64,000 nt of DNA from Nicotiana tabacum. Lineage: Eukaryota; Streptophyta; Magnoliopsida; Solanales; Solanaceae. Each line of letters begins with the position of its first letter. The first letter of the stretch is position 1. Shown here piece after piece: positions 34,143 to 46,396 of the stretch. A model generated the notes under the pieces. The model was not told the origin of the DNA. It worked only from the letters and a program-made list of their open reading frames with translations, and searched no databases. The DNA lies in the NCBI RefSeq assembly GCF_000715075.1, contig NC_134102.1, positions 42,851,348-42,915,347 of the forward strand. Reading direction: 5' to 3'. A program made the translations under genes and the position numbers.

Positions 34143-34286
34143 TTGGCTTAGCTTGATTTGGCTTAGCTTTGTTTGACTTCGCTTGAATTGGCTTGGCTTG
34201 GCTTGGCTTGATTTGGCTAGAATTGGTTTGGCTTGACTTGAATTAGCTTGGTTTATAGTAGCTTAGTTTGGCTTCATTTGGCTAGG
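34143..34286 (+). repeat. GGCTT-rich degenerate tandem repeat
   Basis: About 25 copies of a 5-mer of the form GGCTT or AGCTT, spaced by GA, ATTT or TT, make up the stretch (for example TTGGCTTGGCTTGGCTTGAT). Confidence 0.75.
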
Positions 34287-35549
34287 TATTAAAAAAATAG
34301 GCAGGGGCGGGTAAATATTTTACCCTGCACATGTATTTGCTAAACTTCCCCTTTTTGTTTCCGGGTAATATCTCTCTCTAATAGGAACATGTCAGAAGTC
34401 TTGGAGCACGTTTTGTGAATTCAATTACATCTATTATTTTTCTTCTCTCTATAATAGCTATCTTATCGATAATATATTACCTTTCAAATCGACCTTTTAT
34501 GTTATATTTGTCTTCTCAATAATATTTTTTTTATCTATAACAATAATAACCATCTTTATAACACGCTTTTTGTAACATTTTCTCTAAAGAAGTCATTTTT
34601 ACAGAAATAGAATCTCTAAAATTACGAATTATAAGCCTAGAGATTTTGACTAAATATTTTGAAATTATAATACATCATTATGACGAAAAATAATACATGA
34701 ATACATAGTAAAAGAGAGTAAAATCTATGAAACAAACTACAACTATAGATTTTCATCAATCTTAAGAAAATATAATTTTCAAGTAACTTTAAAATGTGTG
34801 TCTTATAGTTTAAAATCATTGTACATTTAGTTCTAAATTTATTAATGTAATAACTCGGTTGGTCATTTTATGTATTGTAGCCCCTTTCCCTAATTTATCG
34901 CTTCTTCTATATTCATTTGTGGTTATGTGACTTGCCTGTATGGTTGGTTTGGTTTCGGGGATGTTTCTGAGTGAATTGGGACACTTAGTCCCAAGGTTAA
35001 AGGCTTAAGTTGAGAGAGTTGACCGGAGTTTGAGTTTTGCATAGACGAATCCGGAATAGAGTTTTGATGGTTCCAACAGTTTCGTATGGTGATTTTGGAC
35101 TTACGCGTATATCCGGATATTGATTTGGAGGTCTGTAGGTTGGTTTGAGGCTTTTTGGCGAAAGTTGGAAGGTAGAAGGTTTGGAAAGTTGAGAGGTTTG
35201 ACCAAGAGTTAACTTTGTTGATGCCGGGGTCGAATTTTTCTTTCGGGAGTTGGATTAGGTCCTTGTGTCAATTTTTACTTATGTGCAAAATTTGAGGTCA
35301 ATCGGAATTGGTTTGATATGATTAGACATTGATTTTAGAAGTTGAAAATATTTTAGTTTCGTTAAGCTTGAATTGGGGTGTGATTCGGGATTTTGAGGTT
35401 GTTTAATGTGATTTGAGACTCTGACTAGATTCGTATCATATTTTAGGACTTGTTGGTATATTCGGATGAGGTCGCCGGTGGCCTCGGGGTAATTCGGATT
35501 GCACTCGGAATTATATTTGGACTTAGGAAATTGATGAAGCTTAAGACCT

Positions 35550-35895
35550 CGCAGATGCGAAGTCGCAAGAGCGACAGGCTTGTCGCAAGTGCGGAGATTT
35601 GATGGGCTTGGCAGAGACCGCAGATGTGAGGCATTTTCCTCATCTGCGATCCCACAGGTGCAAAGAAGATTACCGTAGAAGCGGATTTGGGAAGGAGAGG
35701 ATGGAGTCGCAGAAGCAGAGTGTCTCCGCAGGTGCGGACAAGTAGGAGTGAAGGGTGGACCGCAGAAGCGGTCCTGCAGGTGTGCATCTCGAGCCACAGG
35801 CGCGCTTGGTCCGGTGTCTAAATGATTTTTGCAGATGCATAAATTTGACCGTAGACGCGGTTCCGCAGAAGTGTAGAATTTGATCGCAAATGCGA
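35550..35895. repeat. Cluster of CGCAGAAGCGG-like short motifs in E4 5' LTR
   Basis: About 15 variants of an 8-11 bp motif (CGCAGATGCG, CGCAAGAGCG, CGCAAGTGCGG, CGCAGGTGCGG, CCGCAGAAGCGG, CGCAAATGCG) lie within 350 bp. The cluster is also in the 3' LTR (43993-44305) and in both E5 LTRs (47923-48206 and 54890-55160). Confidence 0.7.
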
Positions 35896-36953
35896 TTTCA
35901 CTGGCAGAAACTATAAACAAATGGTTTCGAGTTTTTCTCTTATTTTGGACTTGTGGAGATCGGCTAGGGGCGATTTTTGAGAGGGTTTTGGCTACAATAG
36001 AAGAGGTAAGTGACAATTCATCACTTTTATTGATAAATATTATTTGCCCATTGATATTTACATCTAGATTATGTGTGTTTAAGGTAAAATTTGGGGGGTT
36101 TTGGACTAAGTATTGGAAAATAAGATTTGGGGATTTGAGGGTCAATTTGTGGTCGGAATTAGATGATTTTGGTATGGTTAGAATTATAAATGAATGGGTG
36201 TTCGGATTTTGTGAATTTTGTCGGGTGTTCAAGCCCGGGGTTGACTTTTTAATTTTTGTTAAAGATCTTAGCTTTAATATATGGAATCAATTTCCATAGA
36301 TTGTATTGATTATATTAAGTTGTATGTGACTAGATTCGAGTCGTTCGAAGGCCGATTCGCGAGGCAAGGGTTTGTTGGCGGATTGAGTTGCGCGCTTTGA
36401 GGAAAGTAACATTTCTAAACTTGGAACTGAGAGTATATATATCCCTAAAAATCATGTTATTTGGGTTATGTTGGGGTGATGCACAAGCTATGTGACGGGC
36501 GTGTGGGCGTGCACCGTTGTAATCATGATCCGAATGAATTCTTATACTGTGTTGATATCAAATCTTATTTTATCAGTGAAATCCCTACTTGCTAGAGGAA
36601 TTGAGTTGTGATTCATGTTAGAAATCATATTTAGGCTATGTGTTTGAGCTGTGATTCATGTTAGAAATCATATTTAGGATATGTGCTCATTCAATTGAGA
36701 CCTAATGAGGCTATTTCTGTTGTTTCGAGTTATCTACTTTAACTATAAGTATATATACTCAGTCATGGTTCATCATATGTATAGCATATCTCAGTATTTA
36801 TTTATCATTCATTGTTACATCATATGTTATCATTGTTTGGGCTGAGTTGTATGAGATTTGTGAACCCTTGAGACTTGAGAGATTGATAAGTGAGGTGGGC
36901 CTGAGAGCCGTGTTATGAGTGATAATGTAGATCAGGCAGCACGCCAAAATAAG

Positions 36954-37134
<181 letters not shown>

Positions 37135-38090
37135 GTGGATTGGGCTGCACGCCGCAGCAGGCCTTATAGAATTTTGATTAGTGCTTGGGCAGGATCCGCC
37201 CCTCCGGAGTCTGACATACCAGCAGTGAGCGCATGCACAGTGATATATATATACATGTTCTTTGGTGAGGGGGTGATGAGCCAGGCACCTGCACAATGCT
37301 GAGTGATTGTGTGTATGTGTGATGAAGTGGGCAATTGACAGATTAGGTACTCTGAGATTATGAGTACCTGGGAATATTATTGTGACCTCATATATTTAAC
37401 ATGCATATTGACACGTAGGCATAGAGATGTACCATTCCTTATGCTAGCTATACTTGGCATGTTCTTATCAGTGTTGGTCTTCAATTATGAACTTGAAAGC
37501 ATGTCTAAACTTCTGTACCATAAACGATCTAATTATGGAAATTTCTCTGAGTTATTTACAGTCATTGTCATTATTATACCTATGTTGTCATTATATTGGT
37601 TCTAACTGTAACTATTGAGCTCATCACTGCTTTCAGTCCAAGGTTAGTTCTGTTACTTATTGAGTACATGGGGTCGGTTGTACTCATACTACACTCTTCA
37701 CTTCGTGTACAGATTCAGGTGTATCTGGACATGGTGATTGCTAGATTTGTGCTAGTACCGGCTCGGAGACTTTGAGGTAGCAGCTATGACACCCGCAAAC
37801 CTTGAATCTCATTCCTTTATTTTCTTTTGTACTATTATATTACTCAACAGTTGTACTAGAGTTTTGGTTTATGTTGATACTTAGTAGTACTCATTATACT
37901 CATTGACACCAGATTTTGGGGTAGTTGTAGTAGCATTTCAGTTATTTTATCAGATGTTTATGAGATTTTCCATTGTTGAGCTTATTAAATCATGTTTTTT
38001 TAAATGCTTAACAGTTATGTGATTGTCGGCTTGCCTAGCAAGTGTGTTAGGTGCCATCACGATATGTTAGGATTTTGGATCGTGACAAAT

Positions 38091-38102
38091 TGGTTTCAGA
38101 GC
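38091..38102 (+). other. E4 primer binding site
   Basis: TGGTTTCAGAGC lies three bases after the LTR and differs by one base from the initiator-Met PBS TGGTATCAGAGC. Confidence 0.85.
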
Positions 38103-38129
38103 ACTAGGTTGCTTAGGTCTCACGAGTCA

Positions 38130-39120
38130 TGAGCAGGCTTAGTATAGTCTTGCGGATCGGTACGGATACATCTTTACTTATCTTCGAGAGGCTACCAAAA
38201 TATTAGGAGACTTCACTTTCTTGTACTCTTAACATGCAGATTTGTTGATTCCGGAATCTGAACTTGTATTTTTCTAGTCTCTCACAGATGGTGAGGACAC
38301 GTACAACCTGATCAGGTGGACGACCACCAGTAACACCAGCTAGGGCCACAAAAGGCCGGGGCCATGGTAGATGCCGAGGTGCGCACGTACTACAGCTAGA
38401 GTAGCACATGTAGAGCCACCAGTTGCTCCAGCTGAGGAGTAGATACCAAATGTTGTTGAGCCGGTGGGACCAGCTCAGGAACTAGTAGTGCCCATTATAA
38501 TCCTAGGCCTTCAGGAGGCTTTGGCCCATATTTTAACTGTATGCACGAGCCTTGCTTAGGTAGTTTCAGTTCCGGCTGCACCAGCTACTTCATAGGCCGG
38601 GGGTGGTGCCCAGACTCCCACCGCCCGTACTCCAGAGAAGATAACTCAGGGACTCCAGACACCGGGGGTACTACCAGCCTAGCTGGTTGTACCTGCTCGG
38701 GCCGAGATTGGCCCACCTATTAGTGATAAGGAGTAGAAGAGAATATAGCGGTTTGGGAGGCTTAAGCCTCCAGAGTTCAATAGGGCAGAGTCAGAGGATG
38801 CTCAGGATTTTATAGATAGGTGCCAGCGGATCCTTTGCATAGCGGGTATCTTGGAGACCAATTGGGTTGCATTCACTACATTTTAGTTGATTAGGGCAGC
38901 CTACAGATGGTGACAGGCTTACGAGTTGAGCAGGCCAGCCGACGCCGCACCGCTTACATAACATGAGTTATCAATTCTCTTCTTAGAGAAGTTTGTCTCA
39001 CAGACTCGCAGAGAGGAGTTTCGTAGGCAGTTTGAGTAGCTACGCCAGGAAGGTATGACAGTGACTCAGTATGAGATAAAGTTCTTAAATTCGGCCCGTC
39101 ATGCAGTGTGGTTGGTTCCT

Positions 39121-39181
<61 letters not shown>

Positions 39182-39860
39182 CGGGAGGTTCTTTGATGGC
39201 CTCAACTATGGCCTACATTTCAGTTTGGCTCGAGATGCCGAGACAGATGTTAGGTTTGACCAGGTGGTCGAGATTGCTAGGCACTTGGAGTAGTCTCACA
39301 TGCAAGAGCGCGAGGAGAGGGAGGGAAAGAGGCCCCGTGTTTCAGATAGTTTTAGTGGTACCTCATCTGGAGGTCAGTCACATCACAGCAGAGGTCATCC
39401 TTATAGGCCTGCTCAGATGGCTCGTCCGTTCCATCGTGGTGCATCAACTAGTCATGGTTCATACAATGTTCATCCGGGGCAGTCATCTTTCAGTTCCCTC
39501 CCATCTCAGAGTTCATCCCGTGCTCCATCAGTTCAGGGCTCGTCAGTACCAGGTTATACTAGTGGTTATTCTGGTTCTTGAGGTCTAGTTCAAGCCCCAC
39601 CACCATCTTTGGATCGTGGTTGCTTCGAGTGTGGAGAGTTGGGGCATGTAAGGAGGTATTTCCCTCATCTTATGAGAGGTCCAGTTCAGTAGAGAGGTCA
39701 GTCTATGACTTTTGCATCAGTTACTTCACCGCCCACTCAGCCATCTCGGGTTGGGACTCAGGTCGTTTGAAGTCGCCCTAGAGGGGGAGGTCGATTAGCA
39801 GGTGGTCAGGCCCGATGCTATGATTTTCCTGCCAGGCCAGAGGCAGTCGCTTTAGACGTA
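38130..39860 (+). pseudogene. gag: E4 gag
   Basis: Gag is recognised from RLKPPEFNRAESEDAQDFID (about 38758-38818), then the capsid part with VTQYEIKFLNSARHAVWLVP (39061-39120). A (GA)n run replaces and expands the ERER stretch at 39123-39178. A Ser/Gln-rich part (39300-39580) leads to CFECGELGHVRRYF (39621-39662), a zinc knuckle whose last Cys is Phe. Several TAG stops are present. The chromatographic order matches other Tekay Gag proteins: capsid, linker, knuckle, protease. Confidence 0.8.
39123..39178 (+). repeat. (GA)n microsatellite inside E4 gag
   Basis: About 28 GA units follow PTERE codons. Gag sequences of this family normally carry a short ERER at this point, so the repeat has grown from coding sequence. 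Confidence 0.9.
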
Positions 39861-40340
39861 GTGATCACAGGTATTGGTTTAGTGTGCCATATGGATGCTT
39901 ATGTATTATTTGACCTTGGTTCCACTTATTATTATGTATCATCATACTTTGCTTAATATTTGGATATACCCAGTGATTCCTTAGCTATGCATGTTCATGT
40001 ATCTATACCGATGGGTGATTCTATTTTTGTGGATCGTGTATATCGGTGGTATATAGTGACTGTTGGGGGATTGGAGATGAGATTTGATATTTTACTGCTT
40101 AGCATGGTTGATTTTAACATGATTTTAGGCATGAATTGTTGTCACCATGTCATGCTATTCTGGATTATCACGCTATGACCGTGACGTTGGCGATGACGGG
40201 ATTGCCTAGGATTGAGTGGAGAGGCTCCCTGGATTATCTTCCTTGTTGAGTGATTTCATACTTGAAGGCCCCTTTGATGGTTGAGAAGGGATGTTTGGCA
40301 TATTTGGCCTTTGTGAGGGATGTTGGTGCTAATACTCCTA
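39861..40340 (+). pseudogene. E4 protease domain
   Basis: AYVLFDLGSTYYYVSSYFA (about 39898-39954) corresponds to the active-site region, with Leu in place of the expected Pro or Ser before GST. A TAA follows at 39955-39957. The frame continues with YLDIPSDSLAMHVHVSIPMG and ends in MVDFNMILGMN (about 40105-40137), the conserved C-terminal motif. Confidence 0.8.
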
Positions 40341-41152
40341 CCATTTAGTCAATTCTAATAGTGCGAGACTTTCCAGATGTGTTTCCTACAGACCTGCAGG
40401 GTATGCCACCCGACAGGGACATTGATTTTGGTATTGATTTGGTGTCGGACACTCAACCTATCTTTATTCCTTTGTATCGTATGGCACTAGCAGAGTTGAA
40501 GGAATTAAAAGAACAACTTCAGGAGCTAATTGATAAGGGATTCATTAGGCCTAGTATGCTTCATTGGGGTGCACCAGTTCTTTTTATGAAGAAGAAAGAT
40601 GGTACTATGAGGATGTGCATTGATTAAATGCAGTTGAACAAAGTTACAATTAAGAACAAGTACCCATTACCGTGCATTGATGATTTATTTGACCAGTTTC
40701 AGGGAGCTAGAGTGTTTTCAAAGGTTCATTTGAGGTATGGGTATCATCACATAAAGATTCGGGATTTTGATATTCTGAAGACAGCATTCAGGACCCGCTA
40801 TGGTCACTACGAGTTTCTTGTGATGTCTTTTGGGCTGACCAATGCCCCAGCAGCATTTATGCATCTGATGAATAATGTATTCCGTCCATATCTTAATTCT
40901 TTTGTCATAGTATTCATTAATTATATATTGGTGTACTCATGCAGCCAAGAGGACCATGAGCAGCATCTGCGGATTATACTCCATACGTTGAGGGAAAAGA
41001 AGCTATATGTTAAATTCTCCAAGTGTGATTTTTGGCTTGATTCTGTGGCTTTCTTGGGGCATGTGGTGTCCAGTGAGGGGATCAATGTGGATCTGAAGAA
41101 GATTGAGACAGTTCAGAGTTGGTCCAGACCATCTTCAGCTACTAAGATCTAG
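40341..41152 (+). pseudogene. E4 reverse transcriptase domain, catalytic residues lost
   Basis: RT is recognised from [20 protein letters not shown] (40370-40429) through [35 protein letters not shown], then TAA (40624) and [20 protein letters not shown]. The first catalytic position reads [15 protein letters not shown] where Asp is expected in place of His. The paired Asp box reads FINYILVYS in place of F-x-DD. Thus all three metal-binding Asp are gone. The last part, [18 protein letters not shown], is well kept and the frame stops at TAG 41150. Confidence 0.9.
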
Positions 41153-41760
41153 AGTTTTCTTGGTTTAGGCAGATATTATTGCCATTTTGTGGAGGGTTTC
41201 TCGTCCATTTCTGCACCTTTGACTAGATTAACCCAGAAGAGTGCCCCATTCAGGTGGCCTGATAAGTATGAGGAGAGATTTTAGAAGCTCAAGACTACCT
41301 TGACCACAACTCTAGTTCTAGTTTTTCCTTCAATATCGGGTTTTATATGGTTTATTATGATGCTTCTCGGATTGGTATTGGGTGTGACTTGATATAGGAA
41401 GGTAGGGTGATTGCTTATGCTTCGCGTCAGTTGAAGCCCCATAAGAAGAACTACCTCGTTCATGATCTTGATTTGGAAGCTATTGTTCACTCATTAAACA
41501 TTTGGAGGTACTACCTCTACGGTGTGTCTTGTGAAGTATTCACAGATTATCGGAGTCTGCAGCACTTGTTTAAGCAAAAGGATCTCAATTTGAGGCAGCA
41601 AAGGTGGTTGGAGCTGTTAAAAGACTGTGATATCACTATCTTGTATCATCTCGGAAAGGTCAATGTGGTGGATGATTCCTTGAGTAGGAAGACTGTGAGT
41701 ATTGGTAAGCTTATATATATTCTAGTTGGTGAGAGACCGCTAGCATCAGATGTTTAGGCC
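41153..41760 (+). pseudogene. E4 RNase H domain
   Basis: FYMVYYDASRIGIGCDLI (about 41342-41395) carries the first Asp, EGRVIAYASRQLKPHKKNY follows a TAG, then AIVHSLNIWRYYLYGVSCEV, and FTDYRSLQHLFKQKDLNLRQ with another Asp. HLGKVNVVDDSLSRK (about 41650-41690) ends the domain. The frame from 41407 to 41757 is open. Confidence 0.85.
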
Positions 41761-42790
41761 TTGGCCAATCAGTTCGTGAGTTTAGATGTTGAGCCTAACC
41801 GGGTTCTTGCTTGCATGGTTTCTCGGTCTTCTTTGTATGAGCGCATCAGAGAGCGTCAGTATGATGACCCCCATTTACTTGTCTTTGAGGACACGGTGCA
41901 GCACGGTGATGCCAAGGAGGTTTCTATTGGAGATGATGGGGTGTTACAGATGCAAGGTCGAATTTGCGTGCCTAATGTGGATGGGTTATAGGAGTTGATT
42001 CTTGAGGAGGCCCATAGTTTGCAATATTCCATTCATTCAGGCGCCGCCAAGATGTGTCAGGACTTGAGGCAACACTATTGGTGGCGAAGAATGAAGAAAG
42101 ATATAGTGGAGTACGTGGCTCGATGTTTGAACTGCCAACAGGTAAAGTCGAGCATCTGAGGTCGGGCGGTTTACTTCATAGACTTGAGATTCTGTAGTGG
42201 AAATGGGAGTATATTGTCATGGGATTCGTTGTTGGGTAATTGTGGACCGGTTAACTAAGTCCGCACATTTCATTCCGGTTGTGACTACCTATTCTTCATA
42301 GCAGTTGGTTAAGATCTATATTCGTGACATTGTTCGTCTTCACGGTGTGCCGGTGTCCATTACTTTTTATTGGGGAATGCAATTCACATCGCAATTTTAA
42401 AGATCAATGCAGTGAGAGTTGAGCACACAGGTTGAGTTGAGTACAGCATTTCACCCCTAGATGGATGGATAGTCCGAGCGCACCATTCAGGTCTTGGAGG
42501 ATATACTACGCGCTTGTGTTATGGATTTCGGGGGTTCTTGGGATCAATTTCTACCACTTGTAGAGTTTGCCTACAACAACAGCTACCAATTGAGTATTCA
42601 TATGGCTCCTTATAAGGCCTTATATGGGAGGCAGTGTCATTCTCTAGTTGCTTGGTTTGAGCTAGGAGAGGCTAGGTTATTGGGTACTGATTTGGTTCGA
42701 GATGCTTTGGAGAAAGTCATATTGATTCAAGATCGGTTTCGTACAGCACAGTCTAGACAGAAAAGTTACGCTAATCGGAAGGTTCGTGAT
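41761..42790 (+). pseudogene. E4 integrase domain
   Basis: The zinc-binding region reads EEAHSLQYSIHSGAAKM, then ARCLNCQQVKS (about 42117-42150): H-H-C-C is kept. In the core, VDRLTKSAHFIPVVTTY (about 42242-42290) has the first Asp. The second motif reads TFYWGMQFTSQF, with Tyr where Asp belongs. Stops lie at 42159, 42301, 42400 and elsewhere. After the core, WDQFLPLVEFAYNNSYQLSI and APYKALYGRQC are typical of chromovirus integrases. Confidence 0.85.
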
Positions 42791-43259
42791 GTTGCATATA
42801 TGGTGTAAGAGAAGGTATTGCTCAAAGTTTCATGCATGAAAGGTTGTGATGAGGTTCGGGAAGAAGGGCAAGTTGAGCCTCGGTATAGTGGCCCTTTTGA
42901 GACGCTTGAGAGGATTGGAGCGGTATCCTACAAGCTCGCATTGCCACCTAGTCATCGGGTGTTCACCCAGTGTTTCATGATTCTATGCTCCGGGAGTATT
43001 ATAGTGATCTGTCTCATGTTTTGGATTTTAGCACGGTTCAGTTAGCTGGGGATTTGACATATGATGTGGAGCCGGTGGCCATTTTGGATCGGCATATTCA
43101 AAAGTTGAGATCAAAGAACATAGCTTCAATGAAAGTTTAGTGAAGAGGCCAGCCAGTAAAGGAGGATACTTGGGAGATCGAGCGAGAGATACGGAGCATA
43201 TATCCACACCTATTTGAGACTCCATATATGATTCTAAACCCGTTCGAGGACGAACATTT
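42791..43259 (+). pseudogene. E4 integrase C-terminus with chromodomain
   Basis: RYSGPFETLERIGAVSYKLA (about 42881-42940) is the GPY/F module. EPVAILDRHIQKLRSKNI (about 43071-43125) opens the chromodomain tail, followed by a stop and DTWEIEREIRS-like and PHLFETPY sequence. The chromodomain is thought to direct integration to heterochromatin. The tail ends just before the polypurine tract. Confidence 0.8.
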
Positions 43260-43263
43260 GTTT

Positions 43264-43275
43264 AAGAGGGGGGGA
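43264..43275 (+). other. E4 polypurine tract
   Basis: AAGAGGGGGGGA stands immediately before the 3' LTR (TGTAATGACCCAACTGG). Confidence 0.9.
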
Positions 43276-45373
43276 TGTAATGACCCAACTGGTCATTTTA
43301 TGTATTGTAGCCTCGTTCCCTCATTTATCTCTTCTTCTATGTACATTTGTGGTTATGTGACTTGTCGGGTTGGTTGGTTCGGTTTCGGTGATGTTTCGGA
43401 GTGAATTTGGACACTTAGTCCCAAGGTTGAGCTTAAGTTGGAAGAGCTAACCGGAGTTTGACTTTTGCGTAGACGACTCCAGAATGGAGTTTTAATGGTT
43501 CCAATAGCTTCATATGGTGATTTAGGACCTTAGGCATATGTCCGAATATTGATTTGGAGGTCCGTAGCTTGATTTGAGGGTTTTTCGCGAAAGTTGGAAG
43601 GTTGAGAGGTTTGACCAAGAGTTGAATTTGTTTATGCTGGGCTCGGATTTTGGTTTCAGGGGTTGGAGTAGGTCCGTTGTGTCATTTATGACTTGTGTGC
43701 AAAATTTGAGGTCAATCGGAGTTGGTTTGATATGATTCGACATTGGTTTTAGAAGTTGGAAATACATTAGTTTTGTTAGGCTTGAATTGGGGTGCAATTC
43801 GTGATTTTGATCTTGTTTGATGTGATTTGAGGCTTCGACTAGGTTCGTATCATTTTTTAGGACTTGTTGGTATGTCTGGATGGGGTCCCGAGGGCCTCGG
43901 GGGTGATTCAGATTGAAATCGGAATTATATTTGGACTTAGGGAATTGCTGAAGCTTAAGGCTTCTAGTGTGATCACACCTGTGCGTTCTTGACTGCAGGT
44001 GCGGAGATTGGCTGGGCTTGACAGAGGCCTTAGATGCGAGGCATTTTCCGTATCTGTGAGCCCGCAAGTGCGAAGAAGTTTACCGTAGAAGCGAATTTGG
44101 GCAGGAGAGGCTGGAGTCGCAGCAGCGGAGTGTCTCCGCAAGTGCAGACGCGCAGGAGCAAAGGCTGGACCGCAGAAGCGGTTTTGCAGGTGCGCATCTC
44201 GAGATGTAGGTGTGCTTGGTCGGGTATCTAAGAGATTTTCGCATATGCGTAAATTTGACCGCAGAAGCGGTTCCGCAGAAGCGTAAAATTTGATCCCGGA
44301 TGCGATTTCACTTGCAGAAACTATAAACGAAGGGTTTCGAGTTTTTCTCTCATTTTGGACTTCTGGAGCTCGGCTAAGGGCAATTGTTTAGAGGGTTTTG
44401 GCTACAATTGAAGAGATAAGTAAAGATTTATCACTTTTATTGATAAATATTGTTTGCCCATTAATTTTTACACCTAGATTATGTGTGTTTAAGGTAAAAT
44501 TTGGGGATTTTTGGACTATGTATTGGAAAGTGAGATTTGGAGATTTGAGGGTCGATTTGTGATCAGACTTGGATGATTTTGGTATGGCTGGACCCGTAAT
44601 TGAATGGATGTTCGAATTTTGTGAATTTTGTCGGGTTCCGAGGTGCTAGCTCGGGGTTGACGTTTTGGGTTGACTTTTTGATTTTGGTTAAGAATCTTAG
44701 CTTTATTGTATGGAATCGATTCCCATAGCTTGTATTGATTATATTAAAATATTTGTGACTAGATTCAAGTCATTCGGAGGCCGATTCGTGAGGCAAGGAT
44801 TTGTTGGAGCATTGAGTTGCGCGCTTTGAGTTAAGTAATACTTCTAAACTTGGAACTGAGGGTATATATCCCTGGAAATCTTGTTATTTGGGTTGTGTTG
44901 GGGTGACTCACATGCTAGGTGAAGGACGTGTGGGCGTGCACCGTGGTAATCATGATCCGAGTGGATTCTTACACTATGTTGATATCAAGTCTTGTTTTAT
45001 CCATGAAATCCCTACTTGCTAGAGTAATTGAGTTGTGATTCATGTTAGAAATCATGTTTAGGCTATCTGCTTATTCAGTTGAAACCTAATGAGGTTATTT
45101 CTGATGTTTCGAGTTATCTGCTTTAACTGCAATTATATACTCAGTCATGGTTTATCATTTGTATATCATATCTCAGTCTCTGTTTATCATTCATTGTTAC
45201 ATCACATGTTATCATTGTTTGGGCTGAGTGGTACGAGATTTGTGAACCCTTGAGACTTGGGAGATTGATGACTGAGGTGGGCCAGTGAGCCATGTCATGA
45301 ATGATATTGTGGATCGGGTTGCACGCCAAAATAGGCCATATTGGCTTTGCTATTATTATTATTATTATTATTA

Positions 45374-45410
<37 letters not shown>

Positions 45411-46362
45411 GTGGATCGGGCTGAACGATACAGCAGGCCTTATAGGTTTTATATTAGCGTTTGGGCAGGATCCGCACCTCTGGAGTCTGACATATCAGCA
45501 GTGAGCGCAGACATAGTGATATATACACGTGCTTTGGTGAGGGGCATTTATGCCAAGCACCCCTACATTGCTGAGTGACTGTATGTGTGATGAGTAGGAA
45601 TTTGAGATATACAGGTTGAGTACTCTGAGAGTGTGATTACCTGGGAATATCACCGTGAACTCATACATTTGACATGCATATTGACACATAGGCATAAATA
45701 TGTACCATTACTCATGCTAGCTATACTTGACATGTTCTTATCAGTGTTGGTCTTTAATTATGAACTTGAAAGCATGTCTAAATTTCTGAACCATGAATGA
45801 GCTGATTATGGAAATTTTTCTAAGTTATTTACTGTAATTGTCATTATTATACATGTATTGTCATTATATTGGTTCTGACTATATTCTATCGAGCTCGTCA
45901 CTGCTTTCATTCCAAGGTTAGTTCTGTTACTTATTGAGTACATGGGGCCGGTTGTACTCATACTACACTCTTCACTTCGTATGCAGATCCAGGTGCATCT
46001 GGACGTGGTGATTGCTAGATATGTGCTAGTACCTGCTCAGAGACTTTGAGGTAGCAGCTATGACACATGCAGATCTTGACTCTCCTTCCTTTATTTTCTT
46101 TAGTATTGTTCTATTACTCAAACAGTTGTACTAGAGTTTGGGTTTTTATTGATACTAAGTAGTGCTCATTGTACTCGTTGACACCGGATTTTGGGGTGGT
46201 TGTAGTAGCATTTCAGTTATTTTATCAGATGTTTATGAGATTTTCCGCCATTGAGCTTATTAAATCATGTTTTTTTAAATGCTAAGTAGTTATGTGATTG
46301 TCGCCTTGCCTAGCAAGTGTGTTAGGCGTCATCACGAAATGTTGGGATTTTAGATTGTGACA
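43276..46362 (+). repeat. E4 3' LTR
   Basis: It runs from TGTAATGACCCAACTGGTC to TAGATTGTGACA. It is closely similar to the 5' LTR over its whole length; the chief difference is the shorter (ATT)n tract at 45351-45411. Confidence 0.9.
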
Positions 46363-46396
46363 CTTAATAATGTATTAGCTTTCTTTACTTTTTAAC

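Noticed and set aside
35279..36232. 317-codon open frame on the minus strand in the E4 5' LTR
   Set aside because: It runs antisense through a non-coding LTR. The matching part of the 3' LTR (43522-44141) has broken frames, and the sequence has no recognisable domain.
39055..39588. 177-codon ORF with a long Arg-Glu repeat
   Set aside because: It is a gag remnant whose frame was changed by the (GA)n tract; the true Gag frame resumes at about 39300.
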